From positions 124,001 to 188,000 of the forward strand of contig NZ_AYTD01000016.1 of the NCBI RefSeq assembly GCF_000503215.1: a stretch of 64,000 bases of DNA. The letters run 5' to 3'. The stretch comes from Pseudomonas canadensis (GTDB lineage: Bacteria > Pseudomonadota > Gammaproteobacteria > Pseudomonadales > Pseudomonadaceae). Below the pieces are notes generated by a model. That model had not been told where the DNA came from. It saw nothing but the letters and a program-made list of their open reading frames with translations, and did no database searches. A program made the position numbers and the translations under genes. Shown here in pieces: positions 27,885 to 35,977 of the stretch; the stretch's first letter is position 1, and each line of letters opens with the position of its first letter.

Positions 27885-29219
27885 ATGCCTCTGCAAAACT
27901 CCGCCCTGGCCGCGCGCCACGGCACCCCGCACGCCGGCATCGGCGACAAGATCCGCGGCGCCCTCGCCGTGGGCAAAACGCGCTGGGGCATGTTGGCCCT
28001 GGTGTTTTTCGCCACCACCCTCAACTACATCGACCGCGCCGCGCTGGGCGTCATGCAGCCGATCCTCGCCAAGGAGATGAGCTGGACGGCGATGGACTAC
28101 GCCAACATCAACTTCTGGTTCCAGGTCGGCTACGCCATCGGCTTTGTGCTGCAGGGCCGCTTGATCGACCGGGTCGGCGTAAAACGCGTGTTCTTCTGCG
28201 CGGTGCTGTTGTGGAGCCTGGCGACCGGCGCCCACGGCCTGGCGACCTCGGCAGTCGGCTTTATGGTGTGTCGCTTTATCCTCGGGTTGACCGAAGCCGC
28301 CAACTACCCGGCGTGCGTCAAGACCACGCGGTTGTGGTTCCCGGCGGGTGAACGTGCGGTGGCCACCGGTATCTTCAACGCCGGCACCAACGTTGGCGCG
28401 ATGATGACGCCGATGCTGCTGCCATTGATCCTCCACGTGTGGGGCTGGCAGGCAGCGTTCCTGTGCATGGCATCGCTTGGCGCGATCTGGCTGGTGTTCT
28501 GGGGTTTGAAGTACTACAACCCGGAAGACCATCCGACAGTTAAACAATCCGAATTGGACTACGTGCAACAGCAAGTCGAACCGGAACAACCAGGCGTACC
28601 GTTCAGCCGCATCCTGCGCATGCGCGGCACCTGGGCCTTCGCCATCGCCTACGCACTGACCGCGCCTGTGTTCTGGTTCTACCTGTACTGGCTGCCGCCG
28701 TTCCTGAACCAACAATACAACCTGGGCATCAACGTGACCCAAATGGGCATTCCGCTGATCATCATCTACCTGACGGCCGACTTCGGCAGCGTGGGGGGCG
28801 GGATTCTGTCGTCGTTCCTGATCGGTCGTGGCATGAACTCGATCAAGGCGCGCCTGCTGTCGATGCTGCTGTTTGCCTGCTGCATCGTCGGCGTGATCAT
28901 GGCCGCCGGCTCTAGCCAGTTGTGGGTCGCAGTGTTTGCCATCTCCCTGGCGATCGGTGCGCACCAGGCCTGGACCGCCAACATCTGGAGCCTGGTGATG
29001 GACTACACCCCCAAGCACATGATGAGCACGGTGTTCGGCTTCGGCGGCATGTGCGCGGCCATTGGCGGCATGTTCATGACCCAGATCGTCGGCCACATCC
29101 TGACCGTGACCAACAACAACTACACCGTGTTGTTCACCCTGATCCCGGCGATGTACTTCATTGCGCTGACCTGGATGTACTTCATGGCGCCACGCAAGAT
29201 TCCTAAAGTAGACGTCTGA
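27885..29219 (+). CDS. MFS transporter, anion:cation symporter type (quinate/aromatic acid)
   Basis: 444 aa with twelve predicted spans. LNYIDRAALGVMQP in span 1 is typical of the ACS family, which takes up organic acids with protons. The GRLIDRVGVKRVF loop is the MFS signature. Placed divergent from quiC, it is most likely the quinate, shikimate or protocatechuate uptake system of this cluster; the substrate is inferred from context. Confidence 0.88.
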   Translation: MPLQNSALAARHGTPHAGIGDKIRGALAVGKTRWGMLALVFFATTLNYIDRAALGVMQPILAKEMSWTAMDYANINFWFQVGYAIGFVLQGRLIDRVGVKRVFFCAVLLWSLATGAHGLATSAVGFMVCRFILGLTEAANYPACVKTTRLWFPAGERAVATGIFNAGTNVGAMMTPMLLPLILHVWGWQAAFLCMASLGAIWLVFWGLKYYNPEDHPTVKQSELDYVQQQVEPEQPGVPFSRILRMRGTWAFAIAYALTAPVFWFYLYWLPPFLNQQYNLGINVTQMGIPLIIIYLTADFGSVGGGILSSFLIGRGMNSIKARLLSMLLFACCIVGVIMAAGSSQLWVAVFAISLAIGAHQAWTANIWSLVMDYTPKHMMSTVFGFGGMCAAIGGMFMTQIVGHILTVTNNNYTVLFTLIPAMYFIALTWMYFMAPRKIPKVDV

Positions 29220-29221
29220 CT

Positions 29222-30100
29222 CTACCTACGCCGCTGCTGCCAGGCAGCGGCCAGCCCGCTCATGCAGATCACCCCGATGCCGACCACCGTGGTCACATCG
29301 GGGGTATGGTTGAACACCAGCCAGCCCAACAACCCCGCGAACACGATCTGGCAATAGCCGAACGGCGCCAGCAAGGCCGGCGCCGCGAAGCGGAACGCCT
29401 GGGTCAGCATCAAGTGTGCGGTCATGCCACAGGTGCCCAGCGCCAGCATCAATGCGCCATGCCATAGCGTGGGGATCTGCCAGAAGAACGGCACCATCGC
29501 ACTCATTACCAAGGTATTGCACAGGCCAGCAAAGAAGTTGCTGGTGGTGGGCGTATCGTACTGGCTGAGAATGCGCGTGAGCAGTTGGTAGAAGCAGAAG
29601 AACAGCGCCGAACACAGCGGCAGCAACACCGCCGGAGTGAACAGTTCGCCACCGGGGTGGATGATGATCAGCACGCCGACAAACCCGCAGATCACCGCCA
29701 GCCATTGGCCACGAGTCACGTGTTCACCGAGCAGCGGCACCGAGAGCGCCGTCACCAGGATCGGCGCGAGGAAGTTCACCGCAGTGGCTTCCGCCAGCGG
29801 GATGTAATGCAGCGCCGCCGTAAAAAACAGACTGGTGCCCAACAGGCACAGCGCCCGCACCACCTGCATCCCGGGTCGCTTGCTGCGCAGCACGCGCAAG
29901 CCTGACTGCGGCAGGAAAATCCCGGCCATCAACAAGGTGTGCACCAAGTAACGTGCCCACACCACCATCACGATCGGGTAGAACCCCGCCAGGTATTTGG
30001 ACAAGGCGTCGTGACTGGAAAACAGAAACGTCGCCAAAACAATCAGCAAAATGCCCTTGAAGGGATGGTTGACGCCGGATAAAGGGGTACTGACGGTCAT
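29222..30100 (-). CDS. EamA/DMT-family transporter
   Basis: 292 aa with ten hydrophobic spans and two EamA repeats (ATFLFSSHDALSKYL... and LPLCSALFFCFYQLL...). Members export or import amino acids, nucleosides or other small metabolites; nothing here tells which. It starts with ATG at 30100 and converges on the MFS gene with only 2 bases between the stops. Confidence 0.85.
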   Translation of the reverse strand: MTVSTPLSGVNHPFKGILLIVLATFLFSSHDALSKYLAGFYPIVMVVWARYLVHTLLMAGIFLPQSGLRVLRSKRPGMQVVRALCLLGTSLFFTAALHYIPLAEATAVNFLAPILVTALSVPLLGEHVTRGQWLAVICGFVGVLIIIHPGGELFTPAVLLPLCSALFFCFYQLLTRILSQYDTPTTSNFFAGLCNTLVMSAMVPFFWQIPTLWHGALMLALGTCGMTAHLMLTQAFRFAAPALLAPFGYCQIVFAGLLGWLVFNHTPDVTTVVGIGVICMSGLAAAWQQRRR

Positions 30101-30278
30101 CGGATTCTCGTGTGTGGCGCGCGGTCGAGCTCAACCCGGTAATCTAGCAGCCGGGTCGGAGCCTGCTCTAAGAGCATAACCAAACACCGTGCGAACAGCG
30201 CACTAAATCACCGGTTTCGAGTCCAACGCTGCACGTTGACCGTCCAGTTGTACACTTTTCAACCAAGGCCTTGCTGCT

Positions 30279-30695
30279 ATGAAAAAAATCCTCTTTGCTC
30301 TTTCTGCCCTTGCCCTGCTCACCGCCTGCAATCAGGAAACCAAGGAAGCGCCCAAACCCGCGCCGGCTTCCGTAAAAGCCACCCTGGTGCCGCAAACCCC
30401 GCCCACCGACAAATGGGTCGGCAAATGGATCGGCGTCGAAGGCCTCTACCTGACCATCGCCAAGGACGACAGCATCGGCCGAGGTCACTACCTGCTGACG
30501 ATGAAATACGGCCTTGATGATGACGACGCCGGCACCTTCAAGGGTGAGGCCAACGAAGACGGCATCGCCTTTACCCGCCCGGACGGCCCCCAGCAACTGA
30601 GTGCCGGCAACGGTGAAGCCACCGGTTTGAAATGGTTGGCGGATAAAAAGGATTGCCTGATTGTCGATACCGGCGAAGGTTATTGCCGCGATTAA
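30279..30695 (+). CDS. Hypothetical lipoprotein
   Basis: 138 aa. The signal MKKILFALSALALLTAC ends in a lipobox (LTAC) with the acylated Cys at 17. The mature part has a Pro/Ala-rich linker (about 25-45), then a small compact domain that begins with DKWVGKWIGVEG and ends with two Cys (DCLIVDTGEGYC) that may pair. No family recognised. It is followed by the metallopeptidase after 53 bases on the same strand. Confidence 0.8.
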   Translation: MKKILFALSALALLTACNQETKEAPKPAPASVKATLVPQTPPTDKWVGKWIGVEGLYLTIAKDDSIGRGHYLLTMKYGLDDDDAGTFKGEANEDGIAFTRPDGPQQLSAGNGEATGLKWLADKKDCLIVDTGEGYCRD

Positions 30696-30748
30696 CGGCC
30701 ATACTCTTTCCCAATCAATGTAGGACCGTTCACCGAGAGGATTGCCCC

Positions 30749-31636
30749 ATGCTATGGAAAAAAGGCCGACGCAGCGACAACGTGGTGGATGCCCGCGATG
30801 ACAGTGGCGGCGGCGGTGGCGGTATGCGCTTTGGCGGCGGCAAGGGCCTGAGCCTGACGGCCATTGTGCTGATCGTCGGCATCGGCTGGCTGACCGGCCA
30901 GGACCCCTTGCAGATCCTCGGTCAGTTGACCGGCCAGATGGAACAGGCGCCGTCGGTGAGCACGCAATCGCGCCAGGCGCCGCCGGCCAACGATGAGCAA
31001 GCGGATTTTGTCCGCGCGGTGCTGGGCGATACCGAAGACACCTGGGGCCAGGTGTTCCAGGAAAACGGGTTGGCGTACAAGAACCCGAAACTGATTCTGT
31101 TCCGCGGCCGGGTGAACTCCGCCTGCGGTGGGGCCACCTCGGCCAGCGGCCCGTTTTATTGCCCGGCTGACCAGCAGGTGTACCTGGACCTGGATTTCTT
31201 CCGGGAAATGTCGCAACGCTTCCAGGCCGCCGGAGACTTTGCGCAGGCTTACGTGATCGCCCACGAAGTCGGGCACCACGTGCAGACGCTGCTGGGTATC
31301 TCGTCGAAGATTCAGGCGGCGCGCCAGCAAGGCCGGCAGATGCAAGGCGAAGGCGGCCTGCTGGTGCGCCAGGAGCTGCAGGCCGACTGTTTTGCCGGGG
31401 TATGGGCCAACCGTGCGCAAAAGCGCCTGAACTGGCTCGAACCCGGCGACATTGAAGAAGCACTGAATGCGGCCAATGCCATCGGCGATGACCGCTTGCA
31501 GCAACAGGGTCAGGGGCGCGTGGTGCCGGACTCATTTACCCACGGCACCTCGGCACAGCGGGTTCGCTGGTTCAAGACCGGCTTCGCCCAGGGCCAGATC
31601 ACTCAATGCGACACTTTTACCGCCAAGAGTCTTTAG
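30749..31636 (+). CDS. Neutral zinc metallopeptidase (YpfJ family)
   Basis: 295 aa with the zinc motif HEVGHHVQ, a Gly-rich N-terminal stretch (about 17-30) and one membrane span (about 34-52), the form of the YpfJ/KPN_02809 family. The active site faces the periplasm. The ATG at 30749 gives MLWKKGRRSDNV, the family start, with AGAGG before it. Substrates are not established. The next gene starts right after its stop. Confidence 0.9.
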   Translation: MLWKKGRRSDNVVDARDDSGGGGGGMRFGGGKGLSLTAIVLIVGIGWLTGQDPLQILGQLTGQMEQAPSVSTQSRQAPPANDEQADFVRAVLGDTEDTWGQVFQENGLAYKNPKLILFRGRVNSACGGATSASGPFYCPADQQVYLDLDFFREMSQRFQAAGDFAQAYVIAHEVGHHVQTLLGISSKIQAARQQGRQMQGEGGLLVRQELQADCFAGVWANRAQKRLNWLEPGDIEEALNAANAIGDDRLQQQGQGRVVPDSFTHGTSAQRVRWFKTGFAQGQITQCDTFTAKSL

Positions 31637-32626
31637 ATGAATAAACGATTGGGATTGCTGCTGGGTTTGTTGGTCACCTGTTCCGCCTTGGCCGCCGAGC
31701 CTGTCGTAAAAGAGCATGGCGTAAAAGAAGTCAGTCCCGATCGTTTCCACCTGGAGGCCGGCGACCTCAGTCTGGGTTTAAGCCAGGACTGGAATAAACC
31801 GCTGCCCCAGGTCACCCGCGCCTTGATCATCGTGCATGGTCGCCTGCGCAATGCGCAGACTTACCTGCAAAGCGGTGAAGACGCCGCCGAGCATGCGGGC
31901 CAGGCCGCCCATACACTGGTGATTGCGCCGCAGTTTCTAAATGAATCCGACGTGAAGCGTAACCACCTGGACAACCAGCTGCTGCACTGGAATGGCAACG
32001 ACTGGATGGCCGGCGAACCCTCCACCGGTCCGGGGCAGATCAGCTCCTATGGCGCTCTCGACCAGATCATCAAGCACTTAGGCAACCGCAAGCTGTTCCC
32101 GGCGCTCAAGGAAATCGTGGTCGCCGGTCACTCCGGCGGCGGCCAGGTGGTGCAGCGTTTCGCGCTCACCGGACACGACCACCCAACCCTGCAGACCGAA
32201 GGCATCAGCCTGCGCTACGTAGTGGCCAATCCATCCTCCTACGCCTATTTCACCCCACAGCGCCCGGTGAAATTCGACACGGCCAGTTGCCCAGGCTTCA
32301 ACGACTGGAAGTACGGCCTGCAAAACCTGCCGGCCTACGCCAAGGGGCAGAGCGCCGAGCAGCTGGAACAGGCATATGTATCACGCAACATCACCTACTT
32401 GCTGGGCCAGCAAGACACCGATCCGAACCACCCGGCGCTGGATAAAAGCTGCGCAGCCGAGACCCAGGGCGCGTATCGCCTGATTCGCGGGCACAACTAT
32501 TTTGACTACCTCAAGCAGCGTCATCCGCAGTTGAGCCACACGTTGGTCGAGGTGCCGGGGGTGGGGCATAACGGGGATGGGATGTTTACGTCACCGCAAG
32601 GCCAGCGGGTGTTGTTCGTCCAATAA
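31637..32626 (+). CDS. Secreted alpha/beta hydrolase
   Basis: 329 aa with a Sec signal peptide (cleavage about ALAA/EP at 20). The nucleophile elbow GHSGGGQ carries the catalytic Ser, and VPGVGHNGDG near the end carries the His. Four Cys lie in the mature part. It starts directly at the base after the metallopeptidase stop, so the two are co-translated. Substrate unknown; a periplasmic esterase or amidase is possible. Confidence 0.85.
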   Translation: MNKRLGLLLGLLVTCSALAAEPVVKEHGVKEVSPDRFHLEAGDLSLGLSQDWNKPLPQVTRALIIVHGRLRNAQTYLQSGEDAAEHAGQAAHTLVIAPQFLNESDVKRNHLDNQLLHWNGNDWMAGEPSTGPGQISSYGALDQIIKHLGNRKLFPALKEIVVAGHSGGGQVVQRFALTGHDHPTLQTEGISLRYVVANPSSYAYFTPQRPVKFDTASCPGFNDWKYGLQNLPAYAKGQSAEQLEQAYVSRNITYLLGQQDTDPNHPALDKSCAAETQGAYRLIRGHNYFDYLKQRHPQLSHTLVEVPGVGHNGDGMFTSPQGQRVLFVQ

Positions 32627-32643
32627 CTGACGGAAATAAAACG

Positions 32644-32669
32644 GTGGGAGCGGGCTTGCTCGCTCCCAC
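32644..32669. repeat. REP palindrome between convergent genes
   Basis: A 9-bp stem (GTGGGAGCG / CGCTCCCAC) around GGCTTGCT. It has the typical form of the fluorescent-pseudomonad REP. It lies between the hydrolase and HAD genes and could also end transcription. Confidence 0.75.
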
Positions 32670-32690
32670 ATTGAATCGTCAGAGACCGAT

Positions 32691-33278
32691 CTAAATCATC
32701 CGGCGCAACACCGAGCAATCCTCAGCATGCCAATCGGCCAACTCCGGCCAAGGATTCTCCGGCAAATTCACCAACACCGTGCGCGCCCCCGCCGCTCGGC
32801 CACAGTCCAAGTCGAAGCGGTAATCGCCGACCATCACCATCTCACTCGGCGCCACGTCCCAAGCGGCCGCCAGCTTCAGCAAGCCATCCGGGTCGGGCTT
32901 GGGTTGCGCATCATCACGCCCCAACACGTCCTTGATGGCAAAGCAGTCCGCCAGGCCGATCGCGTCCAGAGTGACGTGCGCCAGCTCGCGTGCATTGCGG
33001 GTCAGGATGCCCAGGCGGTAACCACGCCCGGCCAACTCGCGCACCAGATCGACTGCGCCTTGCGCCGCAACTGAACCCAGCGCCAACTCGCGCTCATGCT
33101 CCAGCAACCAGGCATGCTTGGCCGCCGCGACATCGGCAGGCAACGCCGCCAAGTGAGTGAGGATGTCGTCCTCGGGCGGAATCTCCAGGGCCACGCGAAT
33201 GGCCGCGAAGTCATGCACGGCGATCGTGAGGGTGCCGTCCATGTCGAACACCCAGTGTTTGATGTCCGACAGACTCAT
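32691..33278 (-). CDS. HAD-family hydrolase (phosphoglycolate-phosphatase-like)
   Basis: 195 aa. The nucleophile motif FDMDGTL lies near the N-terminus, the TRNARE motif in the middle, KPDPDGLLK gives the Lys, and MVGDYRFDLDCG the last acidic pair. Small cap domain (subclass I). It probably hydrolyses a small phosphate ester; a substrate cannot be read. It starts with ATG at 33278, overlapping tesB by 4 bases. Confidence 0.88.
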   Translation of the reverse strand: MSLSDIKHWVFDMDGTLTIAVHDFAAIRVALEIPPEDDILTHLAALPADVAAAKHAWLLEHERELALGSVAAQGAVDLVRELAGRGYRLGILTRNARELAHVTLDAIGLADCFAIKDVLGRDDAQPKPDPDGLLKLAAAWDVAPSEMVMVGDYRFDLDCGRAAGARTVLVNLPENPWPELADWHAEDCSVLRRMI

Positions 33279-34144
33279 GCCCAATCCTTGCGATGGCGAA
33301 TCAGGCCTTCCTGGGTCACCGACGCCACCAGTTGCCCGGCACGGTTGTACACGCTGCCACGGGAGAAACCACGGGAATTGCCGGCCCATGGGCTGTCCAT
33401 GGCGTACAGCAACCAGTCGTCGGCACGCAGGTCGGCGTGGAACCACAGCGCATGGTCAAGGCTGGCGACTTGCATATCTTTCTGCCACACGGTCTTGCCA
33501 TGGGGCAGCAAGGAGGTGGTCAGCAGGCCGAAGTCCGAGGCGTAGGCCAGCAGGTATTTATGCAGCGCCGGCGCATCAGCCAGTGCGCCGTCGGCGCGAA
33601 ACCACACGTACTTGACCGGGTCGGACGGCTGCGGGTTGAACGGGTCTTTTTCGGTGACCGGGCGCACTTCGATCGGCTTGGGGCACAGCAGCTTGTCGCG
33701 CATGTGCTCGGGGATCAGGTGTGCGCGTTGCTGGGTCAGCTCCAGCTCCGACGGCAGGTTTTCAGGGCCCACTACCACGGGCATGGTGGTCTGGTGGTCG
33801 AAGCCTTGTTCGTCGTACTGGAACGAGGTGGTGCACGTGAAGATCGGGTGGCCCTTCTGGATCGCGGTCACGCGGCGCGTGCTGAAACTGCCGCCATCAC
33901 GCACACGGTCCACCGAATACACCACCGGCAACTTCGCATCGCCGGGGCGCAGGAAGTAACCGTGCAGGGAATGCACGTGCCGCGCTTCTTCTACGGTCTG
34001 GCTGGCAGCCGACAACGACTGGCCGAGCACTTGGCCGCCGAACAGCTGGCGAAAACCCAGGTCCTGGCTGCGGCCGCGAAAGAGGTTTTCCTCGATCGGC
34101 TCCAGGGTCAGCAAGTCCACCAGATCTTCCAATACTTGGCTCAT
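33275..34144 (-). CDS. tesB: Acyl-CoA thioesterase II
   Basis: 289 aa, the TesB length, with the double hot-dog fold: N-terminal GGQVLGQSLSAA and SLHGYFLRPGD, C-terminal ASLDHALWFHADLRADDW holding the catalytic Asp. It cleaves medium- and long-chain acyl-CoA in the cytoplasm. The ATG at 34144 gives MSQVLEDLVDLL with AGGAG before it. Paired with the HAD gene in one unit. Confidence 0.93.
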   Translation of the reverse strand: MSQVLEDLVDLLTLEPIEENLFRGRSQDLGFRQLFGGQVLGQSLSAASQTVEEARHVHSLHGYFLRPGDAKLPVVYSVDRVRDGGSFSTRRVTAIQKGHPIFTCTTSFQYDEQGFDHQTTMPVVVGPENLPSELELTQQRAHLIPEHMRDKLLCPKPIEVRPVTEKDPFNPQPSDPVKYVWFRADGALADAPALHKYLLAYASDFGLLTTSLLPHGKTVWQKDMQVASLDHALWFHADLRADDWLLYAMDSPWAGNSRGFSRGSVYNRAGQLVASVTQEGLIRHRKDWA

Positions 34145-34182
34145 AGAGCAACTCCTAAAATCTACGGGGCATTCCGGGCTGC

Positions 34183-34752
34183 CTATCCGTGCAGCGTGTC
34201 CAACCATTGGGCGCGGGTGATGCGGTACAAAACATGATGGCGTAGCGGGTCATAGGCTGCGACCTTGGGGTGTTCAAAATCTGCCAGCGGATCGTAATGC
34301 ATACCGATGGCTTGCATGACTTTTTGTGATGGCAGATTGGCTTCCGTGGTGAAGGCGACGATTTCGTCCAAATTCAAACGATCAAACCCACAGCGCAACG
34401 CGGTCCACGCGGCCTCGCTGGCATAGCCCAGGCCCCAGTGCTCGCGGGCCAGGCGCCAGCCAATTTCAACCGCCGGGGTAAAGTCGGCCTCGAAGCTGAC
34501 ATTCAGCAATCCGGTGAGGCCGATGAATTCCCCGGTGTCCTTGCGCTGCAACGCCCACAGGCCAAAGCCATATTCGGCGAAGTGCCCGCGAATGCGGCCA
34601 ATCAACGCGGCGCTTTCCAGGTGACTCAGCTTGGCCGGGAAATAACGCATCACCTGCGGGTCGGCGCACATGCGCGCAAACTCCGGCAAGTCGCTGTCGC
34701 GCCATTGGCGCAGCACCAGGCGTGCGCTTTCCAATTCCAGTATCGGCTCCAT
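34183..34752 (-). CDS. GNAT-family N-acetyltransferase (RimJ/RimL-like)
   Basis: 189 aa. TARLVLR-type start (ESARLVLRQWRDSDL), then GWRLAREHWGLGYASEAAWTAL, the acetyl-CoA-binding region of the RimJ/RimL branch. It transfers an acetyl group to an amine of a protein or small molecule. It is divergent from the deacetylase-like gene, 75 bases away, and could share its promoter region. Confidence 0.87.
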   Translation of the reverse strand: MEPILELESARLVLRQWRDSDLPEFARMCADPQVMRYFPAKLSHLESAALIGRIRGHFAEYGFGLWALQRKDTGEFIGLTGLLNVSFEADFTPAVEIGWRLAREHWGLGYASEAAWTALRCGFDRLNLDEIVAFTTEANLPSQKVMQAIGMHYDPLADFEHPKVAAYDPLRHHVLYRITRAQWLDTLHG

Positions 34753-34827
34753 GGGTCCCCTCCCTTGCCATGTGCGTGAGTGTACAGCGCTGTTAAGATC
34801 CGTCGCAGGTTCCCGTCAGAAAATCCT

Positions 34828-35748
34828 ATGCCTTTGCCATTGATCTACCACGATGAATACAGCCCCGAGTTCCCGGCGGACCACCGCTTCCCCATGGACA
34901 AATTCCGCCTGTTGCGCGACCACCTGGTGGACAGTGGCTTGACCGAGGACAGCCAGTTGCTGCGCCCACAACTCTGCCCACCCGAGATTCTGGCCCTGGC
35001 CCATGACGCTGGGTATATCGAGCGCTACATGGGCGGCGAATTGTCCCGCGAAGACCAGCGCCGCCTCGGCCTGCCTTGGAACGAAGCCCTGGCCCGGCGC
35101 ACCGTGCGGGCGGTGGGCGGTTCGATACTCGCGGCGGAACAAGCGCTGGAGCACGGCCTGGCCTGCCACCTGGCCGGCGGCACGCACCACGCCCACTACG
35201 ATTACCCGGCAGGCTTCTGCATCTTCAATGACCTGGCGGTGATCAGCCATTACCTGCTGGCCAGCGGCCGGGTCAATCGCGTGCTGATCTTCGATTGCGA
35301 TGTGCACCAGGGCGATGGCACCGCGCGCATCCTCCAAGACACGCCAGACGCTATCACCGTGTCGCTGCACTGCGAAAAGAACTTCCCCGCGCGCAAGGCC
35401 CAGAGCGACTGGGACATTCCGCTGCCCATGGGCATGGGCGATGCCGACTACCTCAAGGTGGTGGACGACGCCCTCAACTACCTGCTGCCGCTGTACCAAC
35501 CCGACCTGGTGCTGTACGACGCCGGCGTCGATGTGCACAAGGACGACGCCCTCGGCTACCTCAAGCTGACAGACCAAGGCGTCGCCGCCCGCGATGAAAG
35601 CGTGATGCGCCACTGCCTGGGCCGAAACATCCCGGTGATGGGCGTGATCGGCGGCGGCTACAGCAAGGACCGCCCCGCCCTCGCCCGCCGCCATGGCATC
35701 CTGCACCACAGTGCGCAACGGGTGTGGACGTCATCAGGTTGTCATTAA
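34828..35748 (+). CDS. Histone-deacetylase-family protein
   Basis: 306 aa. The zinc-dependent deacetylase site is complete: the His pair in GGTHHAHYDY, the metal ligands in FDCDVHQGDGTA, a further Asp in YDAGVDVHKDD, and GGGYS near the C-terminus. In bacteria such proteins act on acetylpolyamines, acetoin-pathway proteins or acetyl-lysine. The ATG at 34828 gives the normal start. Substrate unknown. Confidence 0.92.
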   Translation: MPLPLIYHDEYSPEFPADHRFPMDKFRLLRDHLVDSGLTEDSQLLRPQLCPPEILALAHDAGYIERYMGGELSREDQRRLGLPWNEALARRTVRAVGGSILAAEQALEHGLACHLAGGTHHAHYDYPAGFCIFNDLAVISHYLLASGRVNRVLIFDCDVHQGDGTARILQDTPDAITVSLHCEKNFPARKAQSDWDIPLPMGMGDADYLKVVDDALNYLLPLYQPDLVLYDAGVDVHKDDALGYLKLTDQGVAARDESVMRHCLGRNIPVMGVIGGGYSKDRPALARRHGILHHSAQRVWTSSGCH

Positions 35749-35758
35749 ACTGTGGGCG

Positions 35759-35894
35759 TTACCCACAATCCCTGTGGAACCACCTGTGGATAACTTGAGC
35801 GTAAGGGCCTGAAAGCCATTAGCCGTATGGCCTGTAAGAAACTGTACGTTTTTTGACCAGATACTTTTCCACAGCCGTGAAACGTTGTGGAACT
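35759..35894. other. Cluster of DnaA-box-like sequences
   Basis: The 229-base gap before the HrpK-like gene has a perfect TTATCCACA (minus strand, 35785-35793), a one-mismatch TTACCCACA (35759-35767), a TTTTCCACA (35865-35873), and two more TGTGGAAC copies. This is more than expected by chance in 140 bases. It may bind DnaA; it is not next to dnaA and has no AT-rich melting region, so it is not likely an origin. Confidence 0.3.
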
Positions 35895-35977
35895 TAGCGT
35901 CGGCGGCCGTTTTGCAACAAAACTGCCGCACGCCGTCGTCAACCTGAAGGCCTCTCCCGCTTTCAGAGTACCCCGCG

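Noticed and set aside
30168-31535. Open frame of 455 codons opposite the lipoprotein and metallopeptidase genes
   Set aside because: It spans two real genes and their gap, is Arg/Pro/Ser-rich, and has no domain.
35776-35781. GGAACC before the HrpK-like gene, as the first half of an hrp box
   Set aside because: The second half (CCAC-N2-A) is not found 15-16 bases further, so no HrpL-type promoter can be supported.
35749-35977. Replication origin because of the DnaA-like boxes
   Set aside because: There is no dnaA, dnaN, rpmH or AT-rich melting region nearby, and the surrounding genes are not typical of oriC.
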